Below, piece after piece: positions 12,570-22,947 of a stretch of DNA of 64,000 nt (positions are counted from its first letter, which is position 1; each line of letters opens with the position of its first letter). The position numbers and the translations under genes are program-made. Source of the DNA: Roseiarcus sp963751165 (lineage in GTDB: Bacteria; Pseudomonadota; Alphaproteobacteria; Rhizobiales; Beijerinckiaceae); the NCBI GenBank assembly GCA_963751165.1, contig CAVVTP010000009.1:124001-188000 (forward strand), read 5' to 3'. Below the pieces are notes generated by a model, which had not been told where the DNA came from, did no database searches, and saw nothing but the letters and a program-made list of their open reading frames with translations.

Positions 12570-14714
12570 TCATGCTCCCTGACCAACCGGGGTCTGGGCG
12601 ACTGACGTGACGGACGCCGGAGCCCCTTCATGCGCCTTGAAGGCGACGGAGCGCTTGTGGAAGGAGTTCAAGGTCGAGCGGTGCCCGATCGACACCAGCG
12701 TCGTCTTCGGCAGCATCTTGGCGATGACGCGATAGAGCTTTGCCTCGCTCTCCTCGTCGAGCGATGCGGTCGCCTCGTCGAGGAACAGCCAGTCCGGCGC
12801 GGCAAGCAGCGCGCGGGCCACGGCCAAGCGCTGCTGCTCTCCGCCGGAAAGGCGCATCTGCCAGTTGTCGCTGTCGTCCAGCCGCCCCGCGAAGGCGCCG
12901 AGCCCCACCTCCGCCAGGACGTCGCGCAATTGCCCCTCGGAAAAGCTGGCGGCCGGGGCTGGGTAGGCGAGGGCATCGCGCAGAGGCCCTATCGGAATAT
13001 AGGGCCGCTGAGGCAGCAACATCAGCTTGGCGTATGCTGGTTGAAGAATCTCTCCCGACCCAAACGGCCATAGACCGGCGATGGCGCGAAACAGCGTCGA
13101 CTTGCCGATCCCGGAAGGACCGACGACCAGGGTCGACTCCTGCGGCACGAAGGCGAGGTCGCCGACGTGAGCGAGCTTGCGGCCGTCAGGCAGCGCCAGA
13201 TCGAGGTCGGGAATCGACAGGGCCGGGCTCTCCGCCGCCTTGGCGAAGATGCGCGGCGTCATCGCTTCCGCGGCACGCGTACGGGCGAAGGCCTCCTCGA
13301 AGGAGGTCAGGCGCTGGATGGTCGCGCTGAAGCTGGCCAATCCGGTATATTGATTGACGAAAAAGTTCATGGCGGAGTTGACGTTGCTGAACGCGTCCGC
13401 CGCCTGGTTGAACGTGCCGAAGTCGACCCTCTTCACCACAAAATAGAATGGCGCGACCACCACATAGGGAATGATCGCCGAAATTTGGGTATAGAATTGC
13501 AGGAACGAGTTCAGCATGGTCCGCACGCGGATGATCCGCTGCACCGTGACGAAGACGTCGTTGAACACCCTGTTGGCGCGCTCGATCTCGCGCGGCTCGC
13601 CCTTGAGGAGGGCGATCTGCTCGCTGAACTCGCGGATGCGCGCCAGATCGAAGCGGAAATTCGCCTCGACCGCCTGTTGGCGGAACATCAGCCGCGACAG
13701 GGTATGCCCGATAAGCTGCATCATGCCGGTCGCGAAGCAGGCGTAAAGGATAGCGACCCAGAACAGAAAGCCGGGAATCGGGACGCCGAACACCGAAATG
13801 TCCATGTTCCGCGAGATCCCCCAGAGGATGATCGAAAACGCCACCAGATTGGTCGCGGTCGTCATCGCTTGGATCGTGTAGTTGTAGATGCCCGCGTTCA
13901 TGTAGGCGCCGACGCCGCCGGCGCCGCTGATGAAGCCGCCTATGTCTTCGGAGATGCGCTGGTCAGGGTTGTCGGTCTGGGCGCCGGTGAGCGCGAGCTT
14001 GTAATGCATCGAATGCAGGAGCCAGCGCGACGTGTAGGACGCCGTCATCCACCGCCGCCATTGCAGGACGAAGTTCAGCGCGACGTAGAACTCGACGAGG
14101 AACGCCAGGATCGAGATCGTGACCAGCGGGACGAAGACCCAGAGCAACTGCTGCCAGAACGCGGCCTGGTGGACAGCATCCGGTATCTGGATGGCGTTGC
14201 CGAAGGCCCGGTAGAAGAAATTGAGCCGGACGCCGAGCGCGACCTGAAATTGATTGATCAGAATCAGGAAGAAAATGTTGATGCGCGCATAGACGCTCTG
14301 GCGCACGGCCATCCCCGGCAGCGGCCACGGGCGGATGGAGATCGGCGTCTGGGCTTCGAAGAACGGGTCGGTGAGCGCCACCATCCTGCGCACGAAGGAG
14401 GCGTGGGAAATCCCGAAGATGGCGACGCCGAAAAGAGCAGTCGCGAGTGGCAGGTAACGCGGAAGCGAGTAGTCTTTATAAGCTGCAGGCCAGTAGCCCA
14501 GGAGCGCGACGATGTCAGCCAGTCCGAACAGGATCGTCTCGAAAGCGAACAAATCCGACAGGATCGTCAGGAAGGTCGAGGTCCTCCATCGCGGCAGGGA
14601 GGCGAATGCGCTGAGCGCCGAAGCGAAGCCGACGACCAGCATCATGCCGTCCTCCTCATACGCCCCGACGACGAGGGCGAGAGTGGCGAAAACGGCGAGA
14701 CTCAACATGCGCAT
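12570..14714 (-). CDS. BacA/SbmA-like ABC transporter with fused ATPase (BclA/YddA type)
   Basis: A 714-aa half transporter: an ABC_membrane_2 (SbmA/BacA-like) membrane domain (about 1-480, with several long hydrophobic helices) fused to an ATP-binding domain. Walker A is GPSGIGKST, the signature is LSGGEQQR and Walker B is WLFLDEATASLD. Relatives import peptides, vitamin B12 or bleomycin (Rv1819c, YddA), and BclA of Bradyrhizobium protects against host antimicrobial peptides. The ATG at 14714 has AAGGTG before it; a GTG at 14723 lies inside that site and is less likely. It stands alone. The substrate cannot be read from sequence. Confidence 0.88.
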   Translation of the reverse strand: MRMLSLAVFATLALVVGAYEEDGMMLVVGFASALSAFASLPRWRTSTFLTILSDLFAFETILFGLADIVALLGYWPAAYKDYSLPRYLPLATALFGVAIFGISHASFVRRMVALTDPFFEAQTPISIRPWPLPGMAVRQSVYARINIFFLILINQFQVALGVRLNFFYRAFGNAIQIPDAVHQAAFWQQLLWVFVPLVTISILAFLVEFYVALNFVLQWRRWMTASYTSRWLLHSMHYKLALTGAQTDNPDQRISEDIGGFISGAGGVGAYMNAGIYNYTIQAMTTATNLVAFSIILWGISRNMDISVFGVPIPGFLFWVAILYACFATGMMQLIGHTLSRLMFRQQAVEANFRFDLARIREFSEQIALLKGEPREIERANRVFNDVFVTVQRIIRVRTMLNSFLQFYTQISAIIPYVVVAPFYFVVKRVDFGTFNQAADAFSNVNSAMNFFVNQYTGLASFSATIQRLTSFEEAFARTRAAEAMTPRIFAKAAESPALSIPDLDLALPDGRKLAHVGDLAFVPQESTLVVGPSGIGKSTLFRAIAGLWPFGSGEILQPAYAKLMLLPQRPYIPIGPLRDALAYPAPAASFSEGQLRDVLAEVGLGAFAGRLDDSDNWQMRLSGGEQQRLAVARALLAAPDWLFLDEATASLDEESEAKLYRVIAKMLPKTTLVSIGHRSTLNSFHKRSVAFKAHEGAPASVTSVAQTPVGQGA

Positions 14715-15067
14715 GGCGATCACCTTGTCGGGCGGAACGCGAAAGAGCGCGCACTAGCAGACGGATGCGGGCATTAGAAGGGCGGCCAGGCGGGCTCGGC
14801 GATGAAAGTTTGGCAATGTCAGACGACGCCTGATCGACCATCGTGCGCAAGCGGCCCGGGCGGCGATCTGGCGGCGACCGGGCCGGGGAGGGGGACCGCC
14901 CGTGTACGATCCGGTAAGATCGTTGACGGATTGGACCGGATACATCGTTGACAGGTCAACTGCACGGCGAAGAGGGCCCCGCCGATGCCTTCGCGCTGTC
15001 GGCGAGGCGGCTGGACGTCCTGGGACGAGCGGGATGGCCGCGGGTCGTCCGGGTGGGAAACCGCAAT

Positions 15068-15165
15068 CCGGGGAAGCCGAAGGAATGCCGGGGGAAGTCG
15101 ACGGAACGCCGGGGGAAGCAAGGGGAACCCCAGGGGAAGCAAAAGGAACCCCAGGGGAAATCAGA
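15068..15165. repeat. 21-bp tandem repeat, about 4.5 units
   Basis: Units of CCGGGGGAAGNNNACGGAACG type begin at 15068, 15088, 15109, 15130 and 15151; the first is 20 bp and the last partial. In one plus-strand frame it would encode a heptad GExxGTP repeat, but no start signal supports translation. Confidence 0.75.
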
Positions 15166-15783
15166 TCCGTTCACGTTTCTTGCCTTTTCAATGGCTTACG
15201 CAGGAGGTGGAGCAGTCGGAGCACAGTCCCGGGCGGCCGCGCATTGTAGCCGCCCTCGCTGAGCGCGGCTGATGCGGTCTGCCGACCGCGACTACAGGAC
15301 CACCCGCGATTTGCCCCGATTACGAAGTGGAGAGTTTCCGGCCTACTCATGCCCTTTACTCTCTCTTTCCGAAGTGAGCTTTTACAATGGCTTATGAGCA
15401 AGGGGCGCCGCGGCTCGCGGAAACGTTTGGGCGAGCGGCGTGCATGAAATACCTTCGAGGGGCGCGGCAACCGGCTTTCTCAATCGCGTCAGCCAAGAGA
15501 ACAAAGATAGAACATAATTATGGCGTCAGCAGGACAATGGTCGATGTTCCTGGAGAACATAGTTAACGAAGTCGAACCCGATAGCGCGCGGCGCCGGGCC
15601 CTTCTTGCATCGCCTGCTCCGCTGACCGTCTCGCAAAAGATTGTCTCGGCTCCGGACCGATCGAGTTCGATGTCCTCCGACTCCGGCATGGCCAGCGGCT
15701 GGTCATCGTCTTCGTCTTGAAGTCTGGCCTCGCCTTCGAAGGGAAGTAGCTACGCGCGGCTTGGCCGGGCGACCCGCAAACAG

Positions 15784-15807
15784 AAAGGGCGGCCGAAGCC
15801 GCCCTTT
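15784..15807. terminator. Hairpin terminator
   Basis: A perfect 10-bp stem AAAGGGCGGC / GCCGCCCTTT with CGAA loop (15784-15793 and 15798-15807). On the plus strand it runs into TTGTTCTTT. It is also downstream of groEL on the minus strand. Confidence 0.65.
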
Positions 15808-15812
15808 GTTCT

Positions 15813-15925
15813 TTCGCCCCGCTTGCGGGGAGAAGACGATCGAAGCCCGGATGAGGGGACGTGGGCTTTCGGAGTTGGCCCTGCCCCTCACCCTGGCCCT
15901 CTCCCCGCACGGCGGGAGAGGGGGC
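15813..15925. repeat. Palindromic intergenic repeat (CCCTC/GGGGAG type)
   Basis: Two palindromic modules, CCCCGCTTGCGGGGAGAAG near 15817 and CCCTCTCCCCGC...GCGGGAGAGGG near 15897-15924, separated by GGATGAGGGGAC. Such double palindromes are abundant at gene ends in Rhizobiales. Related pieces occur at 29312, 34338, 38885 and 43515. This copy ends close to the groEL stop codon. Confidence 0.7.
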
Positions 15926-15931
15926 TCTGGT

Positions 15932-17569
<1,638 letters not shown>

Positions 17570-17640
17570 TGTTGTCTCTCTCCTGCCCCTCTGGGGCGCA
17601 ATTTTTAGGGAAATGGGCTATCGGAAGAACCGTGGGCCGG

Positions 17641-17928
17641 TCACCCAATGACGCCCATGATGTCGGACTCCTTCATGATCAGGAGCTCCTGTCCGTCGAT
17701 CTTGACTTCGGTGCCGCTCCACTTGCCGAACAGGACCTTGTCGCCGCTCTTGACGTCAATCGGGATGAGCTTGCCGCTTTCGTCGCGGCCGCCGGGGCCT
17801 ACGGCGATGATTTCACCTTCCTGCGGCTTCTCTTTTGCGGTGTCCGGAATGATGATGCCGCCCTTCGTCTTCTCCTCGCCTTCAAGGCGGCGGACGACGA
17901 CGCGGTCATGCAATGGACGGAATTTCAT
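17641..17928 (-). CDS. groES: Co-chaperonin GroES
   Basis: A 95-aa 10-kDa co-chaperonin that caps GroEL. It begins MKFRPLHDRVVVRR, has the mobile-loop region around residues 20-32 (EEKTKGGIIIPDTAKEKP) and the conserved GDKVLFGKWSGTEV. Length is typical. It is the first gene of groESL; the CIRCE operator is 42 bp upstream of its start. Confidence 0.98.
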   Translation of the reverse strand: MKFRPLHDRVVVRRLEGEEKTKGGIIIPDTAKEKPQEGEIIAVGPGGRDESGKLIPIDVKSGDKVLFGKWSGTEVKIDGQELLIMKESDIMGVIG

Positions 17929-17969
17929 GTTTTAGCTTTCCTCTCTCGAGACCCCCTCGGGGCGTATTG

Positions 17970-17996
17970 TTAGCACTCGATGACGGCGAGTGCCAG
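17970..17996 (-). promoter_or_regulatory. CIRCE operator for HrcA
   Basis: The inverted repeat TTAGCACTC-N9-GAGTGCCAG matches the CIRCE consensus TTAGCACTC-N9-GAGTGCTAA with two mismatches in one arm. It lies just upstream of groES, the normal place for HrcA repression of groESL. Confidence 0.92.
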
Positions 17997-18399
17997 CGGC
18001 GCTCAAATAGGAGAGGACGTCTACACCGTCAAGGGCCCGGAACCCGAGTTATGCTTTTCGCATGGTCGCTTATCGAGGCGACCGCGGGGCCGGGCGCCCG
18101 GTATACCACATAGAAGATATAATGGTGAGAATTGCAGGTGGGAGACGGTCCGCCAATTCCAAACAATATCCATGACCGTGAAGCAAACTACTTTCGCCTA
18201 AACCGAGATTTTTGCAGCGTTTGATTCGGAAGGTTTGACGTTGCCACATTTCAAGTTCTTCAATTTAATTTATATGATTTCGGACACGAAAACGTGAACG
18301 GAACTTTGAACGCTCCTTGCAGCCTTTGTCTCTCCTCGGCGGTTTGAAGACCACGTGTTGGCGGCGCCTCCAGCGCCGCCTGCCAAGGAGGTTTGTGTC
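17997..18399. other. groES to Gly/Tyr-rich gene intergenic region
   Basis: About 400 bp between divergent genes. It should hold promoters for both, but I could not place -35/-10 boxes with confidence. It is more AT-rich near 18115-18290 than its surroundings. No gene is seen. Confidence 0.4.
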
Positions 18400-19350
18400 A
18401 TGACATGCAAGGCTCTTCGTCTTCCTGCATTGGCGGTCGGCGCGGCGACGCTCGCCCTGTCCGTCGCCTCTCCCGCGTGGGCGTGGACGTATTCGAGGCA
18501 TCATGCGGCTTACTGGGGCTATCGCACCCACCATATCGTCGTTCATCGGCCCGCCTATCGGTACGGGGCTTATCGTACGACCGGGTACGCGTTCACGACG
18601 CCGGCGGCGGTTGCGACGGCCCCCTTCGCAGCGGCTGGCGACGTCGTCGGAGGCGCCGCCACGGCAACCGCGGACATCTTCGGTGGCGCGGGCGCGCTGG
18701 CGGGTGACATCGTCGGCGGGGTTCTGGGCGCGCCGTTCGGCTATACGAATCCCTATGGGTACTCTGGCTATACGTATCCCTACGGATACTCTGGCGGACT
18801 ATCTAACGCCACGGCGTTGGTCGGAACGTACCCGTCCACGTACACGTACAACTATAATTGCGCCTACGGCTATCCGAGCGCCGCTTATCCGGGCGAGTAT
18901 TGTCCGCCCTACGGCTACTACGGGGCGAATTATTACGGCTCCGGATATCCTTATGCTTATGACTACGGATATGGCTATCCGGACTACGCTCTCGGCTATG
19001 GCTTCGGCTACGGCGCGCCGTTTTTCGGCGTCGGGTACGGGTACGGCTATCCCTACGCGTCCGGCTATGGTTACGGGCGATTCCATCGCTTCGGATACAA
19101 TCGCTATGGGTTCCGGCCCGGGATGCGTACTTGGGTTAGGCCGGGGCTGACAACTGCGAGCTTCGGCGATGCGGGCGCTCCCCGAGTAGGTGCTGCCCGC
19201 TTCGGACACCGGGGTTTTGGCGGCGCCCACTTCGCACGAGCCGGATTTGGGGGCGCGCATGTCGGCGGCGCTCATTTCGGGGGAATGCGAGGCGCTCAGT
19301 TCGCAGGTGGCGGCGCCCACTTCGGAGCGGGCGGCGCGCACTTCCACTGA
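18400..19350 (+). CDS. Secreted Gly/Tyr-rich repetitive protein
   Basis: A 316-aa exported protein of unknown function. Residues 1-28 are a signal peptide ending AWA. After a His/Tyr-rich segment (about 30-65) there is a Gly/Ala-rich hydrophobic stretch (about 75-120; AGDIVGGVLGAPF) like those in Gly-zipper surface proteins. Residues about 125-245 are dominated by Tyr-Gly-Tyr repeats (YGYGYP), and about 265-316 by GGAHF repeats ending in His. The start has a strong AAGGAG 9 bases upstream, and a perfect terminator follows the stop. A related gene lies next at 19642. The composition suggests an envelope or aggregating protein, perhaps metal-binding; this is inference. Confidence 0.8.
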   Translation: MTCKALRLPALAVGAATLALSVASPAWAWTYSRHHAAYWGYRTHHIVVHRPAYRYGAYRTTGYAFTTPAAVATAPFAAAGDVVGGAATATADIFGGAGALAGDIVGGVLGAPFGYTNPYGYSGYTYPYGYSGGLSNATALVGTYPSTYTYNYNCAYGYPSAAYPGEYCPPYGYYGANYYGSGYPYAYDYGYGYPDYALGYGFGYGAPFFGVGYGYGYPYASGYGYGRFHRFGYNRYGFRPGMRTWVRPGLTTASFGDAGAPRVGAARFGHRGFGGAHFARAGFGGAHVGGAHFGGMRGAQFAGGGAHFGAGGAHFH

Positions 19351-19391
19351 TCAAGAGACGTCAAGTTCACTGATCAAGAAACGCCAGGTTC

Positions 19392-19427
19392 ATCGGGACG
19401 GGCGGTCGTGCCCGTCCCGATTTTTTT
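19392..19427 (+). terminator. Rho-independent terminator
   Basis: A perfect 11-bp stem ATCGGGACGGG / CCCGTCCCGAT with an 8-base loop, followed by a run of T to 19427. It lies 41 bp after the stop of the Gly/Tyr-rich gene. Confidence 0.93.
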
Positions 19428-19641
19428 ACGCGACTTTCTTCGGGCTTGGCGCAGGCGGGCCGCCACGAGGCCGATGCGAAAGATTAATTTAGCTCCGAAC
19501 ACGTCGGAATTGCATCATTTGGTCCATTTGGCGGCCTAAGTGTGGACTGGGAACACGCGCCAAGTTGACGCGTTTCTGCTTTTCGAGCGATTTATCAGGG
19601 GTCGATGCGGCTCATGGTCGCTGGTACTGTAGGAGTTGCCT

Positions 19642-20276
19642 ATGACTATTTCTTCCTTTTCTTCGTTTCGTCTTTCGGTTCTGGCTCTGGGGGCGGCCGC
19701 GCTGATGGGCGCCCATTGTTTGAGCCTGCTGACGCTGCAACGGTGGTTCATCACGCTGGGCGTTATCATCCTGGGCATTCCCGGCATGTCGCGCACGTCT
19801 ACGGGCATCGAGCTTTGCACGGCCACGTCTACGGCTACAACCGTTACAACAACGGCTATAACCCCGGCGCCGCGGCTGCTGCGGGCGTCATTGGAGGCAT
19901 CCTCGGACTTGGCCTGGGCTCCGCCTATCCCTATTCCTGCGACTATGGGTACTATGGCGGTGGCGCCTGCTCCGACTACGGCTATTACGGGCCGGACTAT
20001 GGCGACTACGGCTTCGGCTACGGGTACCCCGGCTACTATGGCTATGGCGGTTACGGCGGTGGCGGTTATGGTTATGGTCGCTATGGTTATGGTCGCGGCT
20101 ATGGCTACAACGGCGCACATGGATTTGGCGGGAACCACATCGCTGGAGGGTTCGGCCATGTGGGCGGCTTTGGCGGCGGAGGTTTCGGCCATATGGGCGG
20201 CTTCGGCGGTGGACATATGGGCGGCTTCGGCGGTGGACATATGGGCGGCTTCGGCGGCGGCGCGCATGTCCATTAA
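19642..20276 (+). pseudogene. Second secreted Gly/Tyr/His-rich protein, one-base frameshift
   Basis: About 211 aa once repaired, and a relative of the gene just upstream. A GTAGGAG ribosome binding site precedes the ATG at 19642, which starts a good signal peptide (MTISSFSSFRLSVLALGAAALMG). That frame runs into unrelated sequence, while another frame carries the Gly/Tyr-rich body. Adding one C to the CC at 19725-19726 joins them as CLSPADAATVVHHAG, giving an ADA cleavage site. The body has a Gly-zipper segment (AAAAAGVIGGILGLGLG), Tyr-Gly repeats and three GGFGGGHM repeats near the C-terminus. A start at 19605 in the body frame would lack the signal peptide. Function is unknown. Confidence 0.7.
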
Positions 20277-20309
20277 GCCATCTTTGTGAGAGACGGCGCG
20301 TCGCTTTCG

Positions 20310-20332
20310 CGGACGGCTCGATCAACCGTCCG
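20310..20332. terminator. Weak hairpin between convergent genes
   Basis: A 7-bp stem CGGACGG / CCGTCCG with a 9-base loop lies between convergent stops at 20276 and 20341. There is no T run, so its role as a terminator is uncertain. Confidence 0.3.
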
Positions 20333-20340
20333 CCGGTCAC

Positions 20341-21168
20341 TTACCGGAACCACCTTGCATTGAGGCGGTCGAACTCGCCATCCTCCATCGTGATGTGGAG
20401 CCATTGATCGACGAAGGCCTTAAGGGCGGGGTCGGGGACCATCCAGAAGGCCTTTTCGCCGAAATCGAATGGCTTGTCGGGATGGATGGCGCACAGCACA
20501 TTCGGGTGCAGCTTCTGCTGAAAACGCGTCTCGGACGCGTCGGTGATCATCACGTCGGCGCGCCCCTCGGCCAAACGGTCGAAGATCGTCAGATTATCTG
20601 GATAAACAATGATGTCGGCAGCGTGGAGGCGAGTTCGATCGAAGCGCTCGTTCGTGCCTCCCGGATTGGTGATGACGCGCACTTCCGGTCGGTCGATGTC
20701 CGCCATCGTCTGATACATGGCCGAGTCGGCGCAACGCGCAATCGCCGACTTTCCGTCCCGCAGATAAGGGGTGGAGAAGAAGCCCGTCTTTTGCCGGTCG
20801 AGGGTAACCGAAATCCCGCCCATGGCAATATCGAAAGCGCCGCGGGCAAGGTCGTGGGCGAGCCCTGCCCAAGTGGTCGGCACGAATTCGACCTTCGCGC
20901 CAAGCGCTGCTCCAAGCGAGCGGGCAAGATCGATATCGAGGCCGGAATACTCGCCCGTCGTCTTGTCGAGGGTCGTGAACGGGCGGTAGTCGCCGGTCGT
21001 GCCGACTTTGAGGACCCGCGAGGCTAAAATAGCATCGAGTCGCGACGTTTCCGCCGAAGCAGGCGCCCAGAACGCGAGGCTGAGCGCGAGCGACAGCCAA
21101 ACCGAGACCCGTTGGACGCGCCCTCGTCTCCCGCCGATTCGGACAGCCGAGGCGCTCCTCGCCGTCAA
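20341..21168 (-). CDS. PheC-like periplasmic cyclohexadienyl dehydratase / solute-binding protein
   Basis: A 275-aa exported protein with a signal peptide (about 1-39, ending ASA) and a family 3 solute-binding fold. The opening VLKVGTTGDYRPFT, the AMGGISVTLDRQK segment and VITNPGGTNERF match the PheC group of periplasmic cyclohexadienyl dehydratases, which turn prephenate into phenylpyruvate or arogenate into phenylalanine. They differ from ordinary amino-acid binding proteins by these motifs. No transporter genes lie nearby, which fits an enzyme. Its start overlaps the cpdR stop by 4 bp, so the two are probably translated together. A plain amino-acid binding role is the alternative. Confidence 0.75.
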   Translation of the reverse strand: MTARSASAVRIGGRRGRVQRVSVWLSLALSLAFWAPASAETSRLDAILASRVLKVGTTGDYRPFTTLDKTTGEYSGLDIDLARSLGAALGAKVEFVPTTWAGLAHDLARGAFDIAMGGISVTLDRQKTGFFSTPYLRDGKSAIARCADSAMYQTMADIDRPEVRVITNPGGTNERFDRTRLHAADIIVYPDNLTIFDRLAEGRADVMITDASETRFQQKLHPNVLCAIHPDKPFDFGEKAFWMVPDPALKAFVDQWLHITMEDGEFDRLNARWFR

Positions 21169-21548
21169 GCGGCCCTCAGCAGCCGCTCGACCTCGTTAAC
21201 GAGGTCGCGTAAGTGAAAGGGCTTCGACAAAATCCGCGCGTCTTTGGGGGCGTTGTTGTCCGGGTTCAGCGCCACCGCGGCGAAGCCGGTGATGAACATG
21301 ACTTTGATTTCCGGATCGAGTTCGGTGGCCCGACGGGCGAGTTCTATCCCATCCATTTCCGGCATGACGATGTCGGTCAGCAGCAGTTCGAATGGCTCCT
21401 CACGCAGGCGATTGTATGCTGAGACCCCGTTGTCGAATGACGCCACCGCGTAGCCCGCATTTTGCAGAGCCTTGACGAGAAAACGACGCATGTCGTTGTC
21501 GTCCTCGGCAAGCAAGATTTTCGGGGATATCTCGACTGGCGTACGCAT
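21165..21548 (-). CDS. cpdR: Cell-cycle response regulator CpdR
   Basis: A 127-aa stand-alone receiver domain. Acidic residues are in LLAEDDNDM, the phosphoacceptor is Asp59 in LLTDIVMPEMDG, the conserved Thr is in MFITGFAA and the Lys in LSKPFHLRDLV. The sequence matches CpdR, which when unphosphorylated directs ClpXP to degrade CtrA and other targets; the CckA-ChpT relay controls it. It carries about eight extra N-terminal residues compared with Caulobacter CpdR. A purine-rich GGGGGGACAGGA precedes the ATG. It is the first gene of a pair with the PheC-like gene and is divergent from hutG. Confidence 0.92.
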   Translation of the reverse strand: MRTPVEISPKILLAEDDNDMRRFLVKALQNAGYAVASFDNGVSAYNRLREEPFELLLTDIVMPEMDGIELARRATELDPEIKVMFITGFAAVALNPDNNAPKDARILSKPFHLRDLVNEVERLLRAA

Positions 21549-21696
21549 TCCTGTCCCCCCAATGAAGCCTAAACTTTGCCGTGCCGAGGTAAATATTCTT
21601 TAAACCGGCGCGCAGGCCTCGCGCGCGCGCGCCTCATGCGTATAATAGAAGCTGAAGCGGGAGCCGAGAGCAAGCCCGACGCTTGCAGGAGAGACG

Positions 21697-22587
21697 ATGG
21701 ACGAACTTGTGCGGTTGACTGCGTCGGACTTCGATCCGCCGATCGAGACGATTGAACCGGCTCGACTGTCCTCCCCGCTTGTTTTCAGTTCTCCGCACTC
21801 GGGCGCGACCTATCCCGAGCGTTTCTTGGCCGCCTCCCGCCTCGACCCACTGACGCTGCGTCGGTCCGAGGACGCGTTCGTGGACGAGCTGTTCCTTCCC
21901 TGCGTCGCGCTCGGCGCGCCTCTTTTGCGGGCGAAGTTTCCAAGAGCCTACCTGGACGTCAACCGCGAGCCATACGAACTCGATCCCAAGGTCTTCGAAG
22001 GGAACGTTCCGGACTACGCCAATACCAATTCGCTGAGGGTGGCAGTGGGTCTGGGCACCATTCCCAGGGTCGTGGGCGACGCCCAGCCCATCTACAGACA
22101 GCGGATCCCCATCTCGGAGGGTCTCGCGCGCATCGAGACCCTCTACAAACCCTACCATGAGGGACTGAGGGCGCTTGTCGACCGCGCCCATCGACGGTTC
22201 GGGCTCGCGGTTCTCCTCGACTGTCACTCGATGCCCAGCAACGCCGCCGACGTGGGAGGAGTGGACATAGTGCTCGGCGATCGATACGGCGCGAGCGCCG
22301 CCGCGGGCGTTATCGGGACCCTCGAGACGAGCCTGCGCGGCGCGGGATACCGGATCCGACGAAACAAGCCGTTCGCGGGCGGATTCATCACGGAGCACTT
22401 CGGGGCTCCGGACAGGGGGATTCACGCGGTTCAGATCGAAATCGCGAGGGCGCTCTACCTGGACGAGCGCAGCATCGTCAGGAACGAGAGATGGACCATG
22501 TTGCGTGACGATCTTTTCGCCGCCGCGAAGGCGCTGGCGGGCGAATTCTCAAGGGGCCTGAGGCCGAACCGCCTCGCTGCGGAATAG
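21697..22587 (+). CDS. N-formylglutamate amidohydrolase family protein
   Basis: A 296-aa member of the N-formylglutamate amidohydrolase family (HutG/FGase), zinc-type hydrolases that release glutamate and formate at the end of one histidine-degradation route. Marks: VFSSPHSGATYP near residue 28, the RSEDAFVDELF segment, DVNREPYELDP, LLDCHSMP near residue 172 and a late GGFITEHFG. An AGGAGAGACG precedes the ATG. No other hut genes are near, so the substrate may differ; in related genomes as I recall them it sits between cpdR and an IMPase-type gene, as here. Confidence 0.85.
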   Translation: MDELVRLTASDFDPPIETIEPARLSSPLVFSSPHSGATYPERFLAASRLDPLTLRRSEDAFVDELFLPCVALGAPLLRAKFPRAYLDVNREPYELDPKVFEGNVPDYANTNSLRVAVGLGTIPRVVGDAQPIYRQRIPISEGLARIETLYKPYHEGLRALVDRAHRRFGLAVLLDCHSMPSNAADVGGVDIVLGDRYGASAAAGVIGTLETSLRGAGYRIRRNKPFAGGFITEHFGAPDRGIHAVQIEIARALYLDERSIVRNERWTMLRDDLFAAAKALAGEFSRGLRPNRLAAE

Positions 22588-22947
22588 CGGGAGACGACGT
22601 TCTCGCGCGGCGAAAAAAGGAGGCCGCCCTGAGGCGGCCTTCAGTCTAGGGAGGAAACGCCCAAGGAGGGCATGTGCGGCAAACCATGCCGCACCGCAGC
22701 AATATCGGTGCGGAGGGACGCGCTTGCAAGAGCTTTCTTCGTTCGCGAGGCCGCGGTCGGCCAGGGTCTTGCGCAACGCGAAGTCGCGGCCAACTCGGTC
22801 CGCGCTGCTTTGATGCTCTTTCAAGGAGCTAGAACAAAAGGTTATCTCGATTATCGATTTCGGCCGAGAGCCGAAAGCCGCTGTGCGCCGGGATGGCAGA
22901 CATGCCGATTACGCATGGCTTTCGGACTTTTTTTCAGGGGATATCTC
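22588..22947. other. hutG-hisN intergenic region
   Basis: A 360-bp gap containing a hairpin at 22621-22640. An open frame in register with hisN starts at 22672 behind AAGGAGGGC, but its 92 residues resemble nothing and the family start is at 22948. No RNA gene is recognised. Confidence 0.4.
22621..22640 (-). terminator. Hairpin with T run on the minus strand
   Basis: A perfect 8-bp stem AGGCCGCC / GGCGGCCT with CTGA loop. The T-rich tract (six T) follows on the minus strand, so it best terminates leftward transcripts, such as read-through from the symporter-like gene; on the plus strand it follows hutG but lacks a T run. Confidence 0.55.

Larger units (their letters stand above)
14715..15931. 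other. 1.2-kb region without a convincing gene
   Basis: Between the BclA-like gene and groEL. It holds a 21-bp tandem repeat (15068-15165), a hairpin terminator (15784-15807) and a palindromic repeat block (15813-15925). Open frames of 60-115 codons are present on both strands, but none has a ribosome binding site together with a recognisable domain. Confidence 0.5.

Noticed and set aside
13167..14777. 536-codon open frame antisense to the BclA-like gene
   Set aside because: Very rich in Arg, Asp, Glu and His with no domain; it is the mirror of a GC-rich coding strand, and the opposite frame carries all ABC motifs.
14902..15262. Two overlapping plus-strand frames over the 21-bp tandem repeat
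   Set aside because: No SD, no signal or domain, and the heptad repeat arises from the DNA repeat; kept only as a repeat.
15520..15720. 66-codon plus-strand frame in the groEL downstream region
   Set aside because: Ser-rich, no SD and no recognisable motif.
22672..22947. In-frame 92-residue extension of hisN behind AAGGAGGGC
   Set aside because: The extension has no resemblance to the phosphatase family, while 22948 matches the family start; a chance open frame in GC-rich DNA is likelier.
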